From NCBI RefSeq assembly GCF_000204055.1, contig NW_006768769.1:2205165-2269164 (forward strand): a stretch of 64,000 bases of DNA. Reading direction: 5' to 3'. The position numbers and the translations under genes are program-made. The notes below the pieces were generated by a model. That model saw only the letters and a list, made by a program, of their open reading frames with translations. It was not told the DNA's origin and did no database searches. This document shows positions 35,426-46,824 of this stretch, piece by piece; the stretch's first letter is position 1; every line of letters starts with the position of its first letter. The stretch is from Melampsora larici-populina 98AG31 (lineage: Eukaryota; Basidiomycota; Pucciniomycetes; Pucciniales; Melampsoraceae).

Positions 35426-36494
35426 GAATCTTTTTATAAAACATCTTGAAATTCAGTAAAATTCAACCAGATCAAAACCTGTTTTTTTTTTAATTTTAGG
35501 AGCGTTTTTGAAGCTTATTTTGGTCGTTGGATGACATAAAAAACTCATTGTTCAATATCTTATTCTTTGATACCTTTTTTTAGAAATGGAATGTGCTTTG
35601 TCTACAAAAATATAAATACTAAAAAGATGCACCACTTGCATATTCCGGTCCCTCCTCTTCTCCGTCCATTGGGTCCATCTTTGGATATCAAGTCATATTG
35701 GCTTTTTTAGCTTTTGTTGGTTACTACTTTTGTTATCTGGACTCTGGTTTCTGTTTGTGCAACACTGCTCTAGTTCAATATCAAACTTCTTTGATAAAGA
35801 GGCCAGGTTTGCAAAGCAACACTTTTTTTGTTTCCACCAATTATGTCCTTCATATTTAACACCACTAAGTTTCCGCTTTAATTCCATTTTGGAATAACAA
35901 CCTTGTCCCTGTTCATTGATCTTACTATTGATGTTTTGGTGCTTTTTGTTTTCTATCTTCAAGAGAACACGGTTCTTTTACACCTTGTCCAATGTTCTCT
36001 TTGCCATTCAAATTCCTTTTGATGAATTTTTATGTTTCTTTCCTTTGAAAATCAGGGCATTTCCTATCACTGCCACCTCGCTTTTGCACTGCCTATGGGT
36101 ACCAATCCAGGCTATAAAAAGGCCCATCTTCAGTCACCATTGCATTCCCTGATTTTCCGTACTCAATCAACAATCCTGTGCTCAATATTTACCTATCCCA
36201 CATTGTAGCTAGTCTCAAACTTTCATTACCTCTTTTGTTAGTTTGCACAAATCCTTGGTTCTGCCTGCCCATAATCAACTGCGTAGGTTCAGATAAAAGA
36301 TTGAACAACCTCAAATAATTTCAATTTTCATCTGTTTTATGACCTGAATCCCCAAATCACAAATTGTGCACCTTTGATCAGTAATTGCTGCGGTTGTAGA
36401 GCTTGAACAAGTCAATAATGAATTTTGAAAAAGTGTTACTTACTAATCACAACTTTTACCTCTCAAATGCAGCAGATATGTAGTCTTATACTTT
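35426..36494. other. Intergenic, nothing recognised
   Basis: AT-rich, with only short open frames that lack codon bias or motifs. Confidence 0.5.
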
Positions 36495-36838
36495 CACAGT
36501 GTCATTTTACTACTCACTGGCAGGCCAGTACGTCCACCTCAATCCAATCTCAATCCAATCTCAAATCCATGTCAGTTCAATATCAATCCAATCTCAATGT
36601 TTGGCCTAGAGTAGCAGACAAACAACCTTCCAGAAAGAACTGGAATAAAGTTTGGTTGCATGTCCACACATGAAGGTGTCAGAATATCTGGAAGGTTTGA
36701 GAGATTATGCAGCCCATGCATAGCCCCCACTCAAACATAATTGGAGGTCAAACTGATATTGGACTGACATTGAATTGAGATTGGATTGAGGTGAATGGAA
36801 CTCACTGCCCTGCCAGTGACTAGTAAAATGACACTGTG
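36495..36838. mobile_element. Foldback / MITE-like element
   Basis: Long imperfect terminal inverted repeats of roughly 90 bp. The left end reads CACAGTGTCATTTTACTA and the right end is its complement, TAGTAAAATGACACTGTG. Pairing continues through the CACTGGCAGG and CCTCAATCCAATCTCAA blocks. Total length is 344 bp and there is no coding capacity. A clear target duplication is not visible. Confidence 0.75.
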
Positions 36839-39480
36839 TTTTGACTTTGTTTTCATTAACCAAAAATAAGGCTGTGATACCTTATGTCCCAAATTTTTGA
36901 TTCTTTCCACTTCCAATTCACTTATTTTTTCTTTCTTCTTATGATGTTGTACAATCTTGGTTGACCGCTGTCAATTTTCACCAGGAGAGAAAGAGAGGGA
37001 TAGAGAGGTTCAAAGAGAGGGATGGATATCAAATTTTTGACTTCTTGACTGTAAGACCAAACCCACTGATAAAGAAAGACAAAGCAGTTATAGATGGGAC
37101 ACAGTGCAAGGACATCAACAAGAAGAAAAGCCTTGTTTTGAAACTTCTCTTCACCATAAAGTAGGATGATCAACCTGATCCAATCCATCAAACAAAGTCA
37201 ATAATTTTCAATCTCTCAGAGAAAAAAACACATGTCTCCTCATAATAAGTAAAGAAGAATTGATTCAAAATGTTTTGTGACCTCATTATGATATCCAAAA
37301 AGAACCACACACATACAATCATGCATACCTTGTCAAGAGATCCATCTATTCATCACAAAGACAGCGGTGAAATTAACTTTTATTGATTTTTTCCATTGGT
37401 ACTTCCCAGATAAAAGAAAATTTGAGAGACCATAAAGAATGACAATTTAGATTTGGCTTCATCCACCAGTTGGTCTCAAGAAATTGACTCAAGTTCAGAT
37501 CTTCAGCCACTTGAATTGTTTTTAAGTAAAGAACTACCTCCAGAAGAATCATATGAAACAACCTGAGTCCTTTATTACAAAATCAATTTCTTTGTATGAA
37601 ACCCTTTTCCTGATATCAATTTCTTGGACCTGGCTCAGCAAGTTTAGATCAAAAAGTCTGTTCTAATCAATCACCAAATTCTTCCACAGAGATAACAACA
37701 AGAGGTCCACCTCAGAATTCGATTTACATACCTGATCAGAAGAATTTTGAGACTGAAAAATTATCAGAATCCATCACATATCATTAAGTTGCTGAATTTT
37801 ATCAACATAATCAAACAAAGGCTTCTTCTGGTAATCTTCAATTGTCAGATCAACTAGATGTCTTTACTCCAACTGAATAAAAACCTATCAATTCTTTTAG
37901 CAATAATTTGCTTGAATTTCCTAATCAAAATCTGTATAACTTGCACTGAAATTACAGTGATTTCCCAATATCCAATTCTACTCTGAAATTACATTTCATT
38001 CATCTATAATCAATCAAGATGAATACTTGTTAAATAATTTATCTACTCATTCTATTTTTCCTTCACTTTTAAATCTGTTCCATGGTGAAAATTCTGATCA
38101 AAATTATTTACACCATTAAAAAAATGAATTCAACCACAGATTTGACGTCAGAAATATGATTTCTGGAACACAAGTTCCAATTGCTTTATACTATCATGGT
38201 GACAAAACAAAGCTGAACATGTATTGTTTGTTTAGACTATCAGTAACCAGTTTAGAAAACTATGTTTGCCTTGTGGATTTGCTCTGCATGAGGCTTATGC
38301 AGCTTATTCATTATACTGGAAAGAGGTTGATGAATATCAATCTGTTCAAGTGTTATCTTTCTTTACAGATTGTGAAGCGGGATACAAATATTTCCCTGTC
38401 CTTGTCCAATTGGTCACGGGATATCATTCATTAAACAATATATTGTGAGAGAAGTTGCAATAGGATTGTATAATCATTCATGGTCATTGTAGTGTGTTAG
38501 GAACTTTCTGTCACATTTAACTTTGAGTTACACTTTCATTAAGTGTAAATAATAGTGGCACATGTAATTTTGCATTTTGGCACAGTCTGCATTACTATGG
38601 CCAGGTGAATGCCTTGGGAGGACAGGTTCAGAAAATAAATGATGTGGTGGAATGTACCATTCCTTATGGTTGATACAGAGTATTCAATGTTTACAGTAGT
38701 GGTAAGTTACAGTGTGTTATTTTGGAACCATTGGATATGTGATATAGGAGTTTCCCTGTTGCGGGCAAGCCCGCATATTTTCTAGTGTATTCAAAAGTAA
38801 GAATCATTGATCAATACTCACTTGAAACTTCTTTTTTCGAAATAAATAAACAGAACATATTTGAAAAACACTTGACTTGTTTGCCACAAATTGCACAAGT
38901 GATCAATTGATTTTGTTTGAACTGATGTCTTCTCATACCAAGCCGGCTATATTACAAGATTCTTTTATTTGTGTTCTTATTCGAAGCTCAAAGATCAAGC
39001 TTACTGATGGCTTGGTGTACTGATGGTGTACAAAATCAAAATGATGGCATAGTGGCATGCGCATATGGGAGGTTAGTATCGAGTGGAGGTGCTAAGAAGT
39101 AAAGCGAGTTTTAAAGGAAGGGCCATAGCACCTTAAGCCTGGTATTTCTGGTTACCGCGTTCACTTGTGAAGTAGGTTCTGTGTGACTTTATTTTCTGAG
39201 GAAGTGGGCTATGGAAATCGTTTCGCGGAGCAAAGCACAAAGGAGGATGAGGAGTAGTAGTTTACTCTTGTTTGAAAATCTTTTTATCAACGCATCATGA
39301 AAATTGACCAGGACACGTATGTGACCACCCATATTACCTTAGTCTTTCTGAACCACTATCAAGTAGCACACTCGACCAGAACATGGTTTCCTCTTCCTGG
39401 CGCCCCTTTTCTTGTCTTCTTCCTCTCGGGGACTTGCTTTCCCAGTTTCTCATCTCCTTGACACAGGTGGCCAAAAGGCA
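36839..39480. other. Decayed AT-rich region
   Basis: No intact gene. Around 38150-38690 there are frame fragments with some protein-like character (for example CGFALHEAYAAYSLYWKEVD), interrupted by stops, which I cannot assign. A perfect GC-rich hairpin, TGCGGGC-AA-GCCCGCA, lies at 38760-38775. Confidence 0.45.
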
Positions 39481-39482
39481 CG

Positions 39483-39632
39483 ACGTCACCTGTGAGTTCC
39501 ATCGAGTACGGTGACGTGGTGTATGAGTCCGAAACAGGGCCGGGACAATACCCGGCCCCAAGAGAGAATGGTGTACAAAATGTGAAAATTGAAATTTCAT
39601 AATTTCAGTACACCACCAACCACTCATACACC
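39483..39632 (+). promoter_or_regulatory. Structured 5' leader of DIRS-like element 2
   Basis: ACGTCACC (39483-39490) pairs with GGTGACGT (39510-39517). Immediately after, GGTGTATGAGT (39518-39528) pairs with ACTCATACACC (39622-39632) and encloses two hairpins: GGGCCGGG/CCCGGCCC (39537-39558) and GGTGTAC/GTACACC (39570-39614). Together they form a three-way junction ending 84 bases before the ORF1 start codon. Confidence 0.7.
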
Positions 39633-39716
39633 TTCAGCTTCGAATCAAAAATCTAAAAGATTTATAACCTCCAAAAGAAATATTCCTATTTCATTTTCAA
39701 AAAAGAAGACGCAAGA

Positions 39717-42651
39717 ATGACATCACAAGTACAAGCGAGCACAGAAGCCTTTAATGAAGATGTAAACCTTATTTTAACAAATCACGAAACAGAGAAAAAA
39801 CAGCAAGGAGGAGGAAATACAAGCAGAGGAAGAGGAAAAGGTACAAGAGGCAGAGGAAGAGGTAGAAAGTCATCAGATAGACAAACACGGAGCATAACAA
39901 AAGGTCAAATTAGAAATCCAAAAGATGGAACAACAGACAAAGAAAACAATGATCAAGATGAAAGAAATGGAAGTGAAAAAGAAGAGGAGTTAACGTCAAT
40001 TGGAGAAGGAAGCGAGCAAGACGATGAGGCAAATGAAGATGTAGAAGAGGGAACAAACAAGGAGAAAGGAGTTGATAGAGAAGAAGACAACATTTCACTA
40101 GGTAAGAAACAACTCACAATCATAATCATCTTTATTATATATATACTCCACATACAATACACACCACAATAGATAGCTTGAATATCTGGAAACAGATGGT
40201 GTCAGCCATGAGGAGTATTCTGTGATACTCCCATGTGTCAGCCATCATTTATGTACACATCGGTTCAGAGTTGTTAACACAAGCAATGAATTTCAGGTCA
40301 TTACCAACCGTGAAAGCAACAAGACCCTAGTCCCAAAATAGGGTATTGATTGACTCCAAGAAGTAACCTATTGATGTTGCGTGTTTCAAGATCAAACCCT
40401 GATGACAGCATCCAGGGAAAACCCTGACAGTCTAGCTCAGAGCGAGTGACTTTTCTCTGATATATAAAACAAGGATTCTGTGCATCCAAACAAAGAAGAA
40501 CAATCTTAACATTATACCGTACCACTTTTTACCGCAACTCATCAATGAATTAGCATTTTACATCAAAATCCTTCTTTGTTTATCTTTCATCTGAAAGAAG
40601 ACTTATTTAGAATTCTTATCTTTTAGAATCCTTTATCGCATCTTCTTTCATATCAAAGACACCCTTTTTTTCTCTGAGTCACTATCTCTTTATCAATTGA
40701 TGGTTTCCTTACTATTTGAATTGATATTGTAGATAGTCTCTCATTTTCCTTTTGATGATAAATTCATCAAACCAACGCTAAAGCGTCACCTAAGGAATAA
40801 CCACGAATCCCTTCGTATTCACCTTAGAAGGCTACCGTCGTGATTGCACTTCGATAAGCTACTGGCAGCGGTAATCATCCCGCACCTAAGACAACTATAC
40901 GTAACGACTATAGTTCCTTTTACTTACAAAGAATTGAAAAATAATCTCCCTCAAGTTTCAATAATATTGTCTAAAACTTGATAGAATACATTTTGTAAGT
41001 ACTATTCAGCTCTGAACTACCAGTCATCTGCCATGACTTAGAGTCTCAGGCCGACAGATGGCTTGAATATCCTTGAATATCATATAAGGATGGCTTGAAT
41101 ATCCGACAAGGATGGCTTGAATATCCTAATAAGGATGGCTTGAATGTCCTATAAGGATGGCTAGAATATCCTACAAGGATGGCGTGAATATCTGATAAAG
41201 ATAGCTAGATTATCCCATGAGGACGGCTTGAATATAAAAAGACCGAATAAGAAGAATAGAAGCTCACATATCCTTGAGGCTGCATGAATGGACCTTTGGA
41301 AACAGCTTGAGAAAACCTAAAGGTTCAGAAAGAGATGAATTAGAAAAACAATGAAAAAGTGAAAAGAGCAAAACTGATAAAAGAAAATTGTCCGGGATGA
41401 AATGTAGAAAATGAAGCAGAATTCGTAATCGAAAACGCGCACATCGAGAGAGAAAGTGATAGATATGTGGCGGAATTAGAGAGACTATTCAAAAAAGGCA
41501 AGATGGCTAGATTCCAAATGCTAGAGATCGCATACGAAAAATGGTGCGAGAAGGCAGGAGTAGAACCAAAGAGTGTAGTGATGTTAGGCTGTTCGAGCGA
41601 CAAAGAAGAGGTGGAAGTAAATCAATCAAAAAGAAAAGGCAAGACGCAAGTAGCGGAAAAACCAGCAAAAATTGGGAAGACGATGAATCATGGAACAGTC
41701 TTAACTCACCAATTGATTGACCTATCTCCATATTGGGACAGCAGAATGCAAGCTTGTTTTGGCTATGTACCGCTAACGATTTTCGTGCAAGCTTGGTTAT
41801 TAGCGGACAAGACACATATGTCGAATAGAAAGAAACAGTCCACATCTTGTTCTGATATAGTCGCTTATGTAGGCCTGAGGGTCCCGAACAAATGGAGGCA
41901 AAGCTTCCTAATGTGGTCTACATCCTTCAATCTGTACGTTCAATATTGGAGAGTGAAATATGGAAGAGAAGATATAGCAGCTAGATTAGAAGAACATTAC
42001 AAAGTTGTATTAGCTATAAAATCAAAATATCACGAAGCATGGGCCCCAGCATTAAGATACGACATCACTCACCGGACAAACGTATTTAGTCACACATTAC
42101 CTGATGGATCGTTGTCCGATGTTGGTCAGAAGAATGAAGTTTTGGAAGAACAAGCAATCACGGATTTGAAAGCAAACAACAATCATAGATACTTTGATAA
42201 CCCTTACATAGTAGGAGGAGCTCTAGAACATGTGAACCCTTGGACAGGTAGACATCAGGTAGGATGGGACCTAGTCGCTAACGGTGATGAGCAGATAACA
42301 GCGGTGTCAGGAGGTAGAATGTTGTCACATCTAGCCTCAGCGGGAGGAAGTCACGCGAATCACGTAAATACATCACACGGCCAACACGCCTATCATGGAG
42401 GAAACTACAACTCACACCTAGATCATCATGAACATGGGAATGGAAACATCAGCAGAGGTAGAGGAAAGAGAGGAAGAAGTTTTGGAAGAGGCGTAGGAAA
42501 TAGAGGAGGAAACTCGAGACAAACAACTCACACTACGCCTACAACGTTGGTGAATGGAGTGGCTGTACCAAAGTTTGGTCCAGGAGCTTTCGAAGCGATA
42601 AAAGCAGCGAAGCAAAGCAGTGCAAGCAGTAGTGGAGCGGTGACACAGTGA
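39717..42651 (+). CDS. DIRS-like ORF1 (Gag-like), element 2, spliced
   Basis: Exon 1 is 39717-40101 (MTSQVQASTEAFNED, an RG-rich basic patch, then an acidic tail) with donor GTAAGA. Exon 2 is 41408-42651 with acceptor TGTAG. Phases agree and the position matches the intron in element 1. The encoded protein is about 542 residues. The core from HQLIDLSPYWDSRMQACFGYVPLTIF to NPYIVGGALEHVNPWTGR aligns with ORF1 of element 1. The C-terminus is His/Gly/Asn-rich with RG repeats (SRGRGKRGRSFGRG) that would bind RNA. No zinc knuckle. The intron is unusually long (1306 bp) and contains a TATA box, a structured segment and a minisatellite. That the spliced form is the coding one is an inference from phase and homology. 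Confidence 0.75.
40461..40468 (+). promoter_or_regulatory. TATA box inside the ORF1 intron
   Basis: TATATAAA, with a matching TATATAAA at 43391-43398. Each is followed some 310-345 bases later by the same set of hairpins. A promoter role is inferred. Confidence 0.45.
40775..40990 (+). other. Structured repeat, copy I (in ORF1 intron)
   Basis: Ordered hairpins: ACGCT/AGCGT (40775-40786), a CTAAGG/CCTTAG stem-loop, GCGG/CCGC, AACTATA/TATAGTT (40893-40915) and CAAGTTT/AAACTTG (40952-40980). They end in AGAATACATTTTGTAAGTA. Copy II at 43736-43960 has the same order with compensating base changes in the AACTATA helix. It may be an RNA element. Confidence 0.6.
41055..41240 (+). repeat. Minisatellite of 22-24 bp units
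   Basis: About eight units of the type AAGGATGGCTTGAATATCCT, several with small indels. AGGAT and ATCCT in each unit can pair, so the array is a row of small hairpins. A lone unit occurs near 40176, on the other side of copy I. Confidence 0.8.
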
Positions 42652-43390
42652 GTTAAGATGATATGATTTGTTTTACTGTTTAAACGGAATTTCATTTAAA
42701 TCTTTGCCATATAAGAAAACATGTGCAATGAACCGCTTTAATAAAAGCAAAAAGTTACTGAGAGTCGTGAGTGAGAAACTGAGTTGAGTTTGATCTGTCA
42801 TATGTTGAATTTTAGATCACGTGAAAAGCCAAGATCGATAGATCAACAAGTGAGAAGCCTGAGAAGTGTGAATCCGCCAAAGGACACCCTAGAGCCAACG
42901 ACAGAAAATACACCCAAACAACAACAGTCAATAAATGAAATGTCAGAGATATGCAACAAAAAGTGTCAACTATAAGAGCTTCTGTGGATCAGAACCTCTA
43001 CCTATTTAACAAACATACAAATAAATGGTTGAACCATTGATTAAAACCAGACTTATAAAAAGAAAACCCACATCGCTATCACTCAGTGTCAAGAGTGTAA
43101 AACTTAGAATAAAATGTCTTTTTACATTTGAAGTAACATACAAAAAATTATACTTAATAAGTTATGTTTAAAAAACATTACTTAAGAAAATATGAGGTAA
43201 GAAATTGAAAGCGTAGCTATCAAGACAACCAAGAAACAAAAAAGATAAGGGTCCAGTCAATCAAACAAACCCTGACTAGGCAAACCCTTAACTACAAACA
43301 TCACCGACATATTAAACTGGACTAGGCAGCAACAGTTAAGTGATGTAATCAAACCCTGAAGATTCATTAAAGAACACTCGCTGACCAGGA
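42652..43390. other. Spacer between ORF1 and the second leader
   Basis: AT-rich, no gene. The part from about 43230 resembles 40300-40460 and so belongs to the duplicated leader segment. Confidence 0.5.
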
Positions 43391-43398
43391 TATATAAA
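43391..43398 (+). promoter_or_regulatory. TATA box ahead of RT gene
   Basis: TATATAAA, 614 bases upstream of the RT start codon and within the second copy of the duplicated segment. Confidence 0.5.
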
Positions 43399-43735
43399 CA
43401 ATGAGCTTACCTCGAAAAGAGAGGAGAATCATCTTTTACATTACACTTTATTAAACAAATTCATTTTTAAACTATCCTCTGTTTTAGAAAGATCAAACCC
43501 GCATTTTTTCCATTTCTTATTTCATTCATCTGATCCAGTTCATAGCCATACTTAGAATCTTAATTTTTAGTTTCTTATCGTATCAAGCTAGTGTCTTGGA
43601 CAGATCTCTTTTTCTCTTCCATCCTTATCCTTTACCCCCTCAGGACGTTAAAGATCGTGATAGTATAATCTATCTTTGACTAAAGTTCCTAAATTCATAT
43701 ACCCTTTTTTGATAAAGACTTGGTTTATCAAACCA

Positions 43736-43960
43736 ACGCTGAAGCGTCATCCTAAGGCACCGCTTACGTTTAAAACCTGTATTCTCCTTGGAAGGTAGTA
43801 AAAGTGAGTGCACTTTTATCTTCAAAACTGGCAGCGGTTCCATTCCACACCTAAGACAGTTATAACTAACGACTATAACTAATATCGCTTACTCGCAAAG
43901 AACTCGAAAAATAATCTCCCTCTAGTTTCAAAAGACTCTTGTCGAAATCTAGATAGAATA
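43736..43960 (+). other. Structured repeat, copy II (RT leader)
   Basis: Hairpins ACGCT/AGCGT (43736-43747), AAAGTG/CACTTT near 43800-43815, AGTTATA/TATAACT (43858-43880) and CTAGTTTC/GAAATCTAG (43922-43952). It ends in AGAATACATTTTGTGAGTA, about 50 bases before ATG 44012. Confidence 0.6.
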
Positions 43961-44011
43961 CATTTTGTGAGTATATTTCAACCCTGAACTAACAAGTTTT
44001 TCACCTACTTG

Positions 44012-45700
44012 ATGTCTCAGGCTGACAAAAAGCATGAAGAGAGAAGAAATTGCACTCACGGGAAGTGGCCATCACAAGCAAAATGTGACATGAACATCAA
44101 AAAGTGGAAGGAATTAGCAAAGAAATGGAACATAGAGGAAGACGTACAAGAGGTAATAAGAGGATTGGAGGAAGGGTTCACACAAGGAATCCCAGAACAC
44201 TATTTAAGAGGAAGAAGATGGTGGACTCCTGATAATCATAGTTCAGCAAGAGCCGTAGAAGGAAAAATCATGAAAAACTTACAAAAAGAAAAAGCAGCTG
44301 GAAGAATATTTGGGCCATTCACCCATGAAGAGATGTACGCAAAATGGGGATTCTTCAGATCAAATCCTATGGGAAGCGTCGTGAACAATGATGGAACGTT
44401 AAGGATGATAAATGACTTATCATACCCAGTAGGTGAAGAAAATACGCCGTTGGTAAACTCAATGGTAGATAAACATAACTTCGACACAACCTGGGACGAT
44501 TTTCACGCTGTCGCACAATATTTTAGGTTGAACTTCAATGTAGATCTTGAAATGGCGATATACAATTGGGAAAAGGCGTATAGACAAGCCTGCACAAAAG
44601 AAGAGGAATGGAGATATCTGTGCATAAAAGATTTCTATAATAGAATTTGGATGGATATAGCAGTGCCATTCGGAGGAGTTGCAGGATGTGGAACGTTTGG
44701 AAAAGTAGCAGACACCTGGAGATTAATAATCCAAAAACACCTAAAAATAGACAGAATTTTCAGATGGGTGGATGACAATATGATAGTAAGAGTGAAAGGA
44801 AGTGACTTACGAATAGAAGAAATTGTAGAATTAAGCACGCAAATGGGAGTGAAAACGAACAGAGAAAAGTTGAGAGATTTTGCAGACGAGCAAAAGTACC
44901 TAGGATTTATATTCAACGGAGTGGAGAAGACTGTTCGACTGCCAGACGAAAAATTGCAAGAAAGATTAGAAGCAATAATCAAAATGTTGGAAGAGGATGG
45001 ACCATGGACGTTAAAAGAAGCAGACTCACTTATAGGAAAGATAGCACATCTAATTTACATAGTACCCCACATGAAACCTTACATGAGAGGGTTATATGCT
45101 TGGCTGAATCCGTGGATGAAAACAAACGCAAAACGGTTCCTATCACCAGCAGCGAGAAGAGACCTAGAGAGTTGGAAAGATGCATTGTCAAACTTCAAAC
45201 CAAGAAGAATAATTCCCGCGGTAGAACCAGAACGAGTTGGATGGGTAGGAGACGCTAGTGGAACAGGAATCGGCGTAATCCTAAAGTACGGCTGGGTGAG
45301 ATATAAATTAAGAGAAGGTTGGGAGGTAAAAGGCCTTCGACAAGATGAAACTCGTAGGAACATCGCATGGGCTGAAACTTGCGTGATACGAATCGGAATC
45401 CTGATGCTAGAGAAAACGACAGATGTAAGAGGGCAGAACTTCTGGGTTAAGACTGACAATACGCCAACAGAATCAACAATCAATAAACGAAGATCAAAAA
45501 GCGAATTGGTTAACGAAGAGTGGAAGAAAATACAAACCTTGTTATTGAGATTGCAGTGTGACATAACCGAAGAAAGAGTGACATCAGGAGATAACAACAC
45601 AGACGGGTTATCGAGAGGTGTTGATGAAGAGAATCAAGAAGGACCAAGACTAGAAATCGAATTACCAGAAGACTTGAAGGAACTGCTAGAGGAACTATGA
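44012..45700 (+). CDS. DIRS-like reverse transcriptase-RNase H, element 2, intact
   Basis: I use ATG 44012 (MSQADKKHEERRN); the TTG one codon earlier is not needed. The protein is 562 residues. RT motifs include WGFFRSNPMGSV, GGVAGCGTFG, FRWVDDNM with catalytic aspartates 254 and 255, and EQKYLGFIFNG. RNase H follows with GWVGDASGTG, AWAETCVIRIG, WVKTDNTPTES and VTSGDNNTDGLSRG. No protease and no DDE integrase. The stop overlaps the next start codon as ATGA, so the recombinase is probably made by termination-reinitiation from the same mRNA. Confidence 0.93.
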   Translation: MSQADKKHEERRNCTHGKWPSQAKCDMNIKKWKELAKKWNIEEDVQEVIRGLEEGFTQGIPEHYLRGRRWWTPDNHSSARAVEGKIMKNLQKEKAAGRIFGPFTHEEMYAKWGFFRSNPMGSVVNNDGTLRMINDLSYPVGEENTPLVNSMVDKHNFDTTWDDFHAVAQYFRLNFNVDLEMAIYNWEKAYRQACTKEEEWRYLCIKDFYNRIWMDIAVPFGGVAGCGTFGKVADTWRLIIQKHLKIDRIFRWVDDNMIVRVKGSDLRIEEIVELSTQMGVKTNREKLRDFADEQKYLGFIFNGVEKTVRLPDEKLQERLEAIIKMLEEDGPWTLKEADSLIGKIAHLIYIVPHMKPYMRGLYAWLNPWMKTNAKRFLSPAARRDLESWKDALSNFKPRRIIPAVEPERVGWVGDASGTGIGVILKYGWVRYKLREGWEVKGLRQDETRRNIAWAETCVIRIGILMLEKTTDVRGQNFWVKTDNTPTESTINKRRSKSELVNEEWKKIQTLLLRLQCDITEERVTSGDNNTDGLSRGVDEENQEGPRLEIELPEDLKELLEEL

Positions 45701-46824
45701 TTTCACAAAAAACAGAAAATAAATTGAAATGGTTCCTTCAGAACGCAAAAGGAGAAGTTAACTGGAGGAGAGATGCAGTACAAACCCACATGTTAGCTGG
45801 AGGATGGGCGGAAACAACATTGATAAATTATAACAGTGGCGTTTCAAAGTTGATAAAATTTGCGGATGAAGAAGGTTACGAACGGAAAGAATTACTACCT
45901 TTGTCAATAGATGTATTATATAAATTTGTAGTTTGGGCAGGAAAAAAGTTAAACAGTGATGGAAAGTCAGAAAAGAAGAATCAGATCTCATCAACGATAG
46001 AGGTGGAAACGTTAAAGAAATACCTTACCGGAATCAAATGCTGGCATCTATTTAATGATGAAGAATACCCAAAATATGATCAATGGAAGTTATCAGTTTT
46101 ACTTAAGTCATCAAAATTAGCGGAAGCGGTATTACAAGAGTCAGAAAAAGATCAGAAACAACCAATCTTACTGAGACATTTGGTACAACTGTTGAGGAAA
46201 TTGTTGAATGGCAGTAAGAGGGATCAGGTGGCGTTGACAATCGCATTAGTCGCATTCTGGGGTATGGCAAGGTTAGGCGAGTTAGCATCAGACGATAAGA
46301 AGAAAAAACTAGCAAGGAGGAAAGACACACAATGGTCAACAGACGCAGATAAAGTGACAATAGCACTCTTCAACGCGAAGACGGCACAGCCGGGACAGGT
46401 GCAATACATAAAACTAAAAGCGCAAAAATCTTATCTCGATGCCATGGCAGCAATTGAAAGGATGGTAGTTGATAATGAAACGGGACCGAAGGATCCATTA
46501 TTCTCATATCTAGAAGAAGACGGAACAAGGAGTGTAATATCAAAATCGAAACTATTGGGAATTTATAAACGAGTGTGGAAATCTTATGACGAAGAGAACA
46601 ATTTATCAGGGCATTCTTTTAGAGTAGGAGGAGCAACTCTACGGTGGAATGAAAGACGACCGATAGAGGAAATAACGACAATTGGACGCTGGCAATCAAA
46701 AGCATATCAACTATACTTGCGGAAGTATAGTCAAGAAGAGAAAAAGGAGACCAAGGAGTTGTGGAAACTCCTAGAATACGAAAAATGGCAAGAGAAGCAA
46801 GTCGTAAGTAAACGAAGTGATTGA
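45697..46824 (+). CDS. Tyrosine recombinase, DIRS-like element 2, intact
   Basis: A 375-residue enzyme of the phage-integrase fold. An N-terminal core-binding domain (about 1-160) is followed by the catalytic domain with R192 (GMARLGEL), H306-x-x-R309 (SGHSFRVGG), W332 (GRWQ) and a nucleophile at Y340 or Y337 (AYQLYLRKY). It would join a circular cDNA to the genome without making target duplications, which is why such elements lack an integrase. It overlaps the RT gene by four bases. All key residues are present, so the copy may be active. Confidence 0.93.
   Translation: MISQKTENKLKWFLQNAKGEVNWRRDAVQTHMLAGGWAETTLINYNSGVSKLIKFADEEGYERKELLPLSIDVLYKFVVWAGKKLNSDGKSEKKNQISSTIEVETLKKYLTGIKCWHLFNDEEYPKYDQWKLSVLLKSSKLAEAVLQESEKDQKQPILLRHLVQLLRKLLNGSKRDQVALTIALVAFWGMARLGELASDDKKKKLARRKDTQWSTDADKVTIALFNAKTAQPGQVQYIKLKAQKSYLDAMAAIERMVVDNETGPKDPLFSYLEEDGTRSVISKSKLLGIYKRVWKSYDEENNLSGHSFRVGGATLRWNERRPIEEITTIGRWQSKAYQLYLRKYSQEEKKETKELWKLLEYEKWQEKQVVSKRSD

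Noticed and set aside
40775..40990. Group I intron or known self-cleaving ribozyme
   Set aside because: There is some resemblance of CCTAAGAC and ACGACTA to group I core elements, but I could not build P3-P7. No hammerhead core is visible. Left as an unknown structured repeat.
42640..44030. Splicing of ORF1 onto the RT gene through a GTGAGT donor at the ORF1 stop
   Set aside because: The join to the CTCAG acceptor gives the wrong RT frame.
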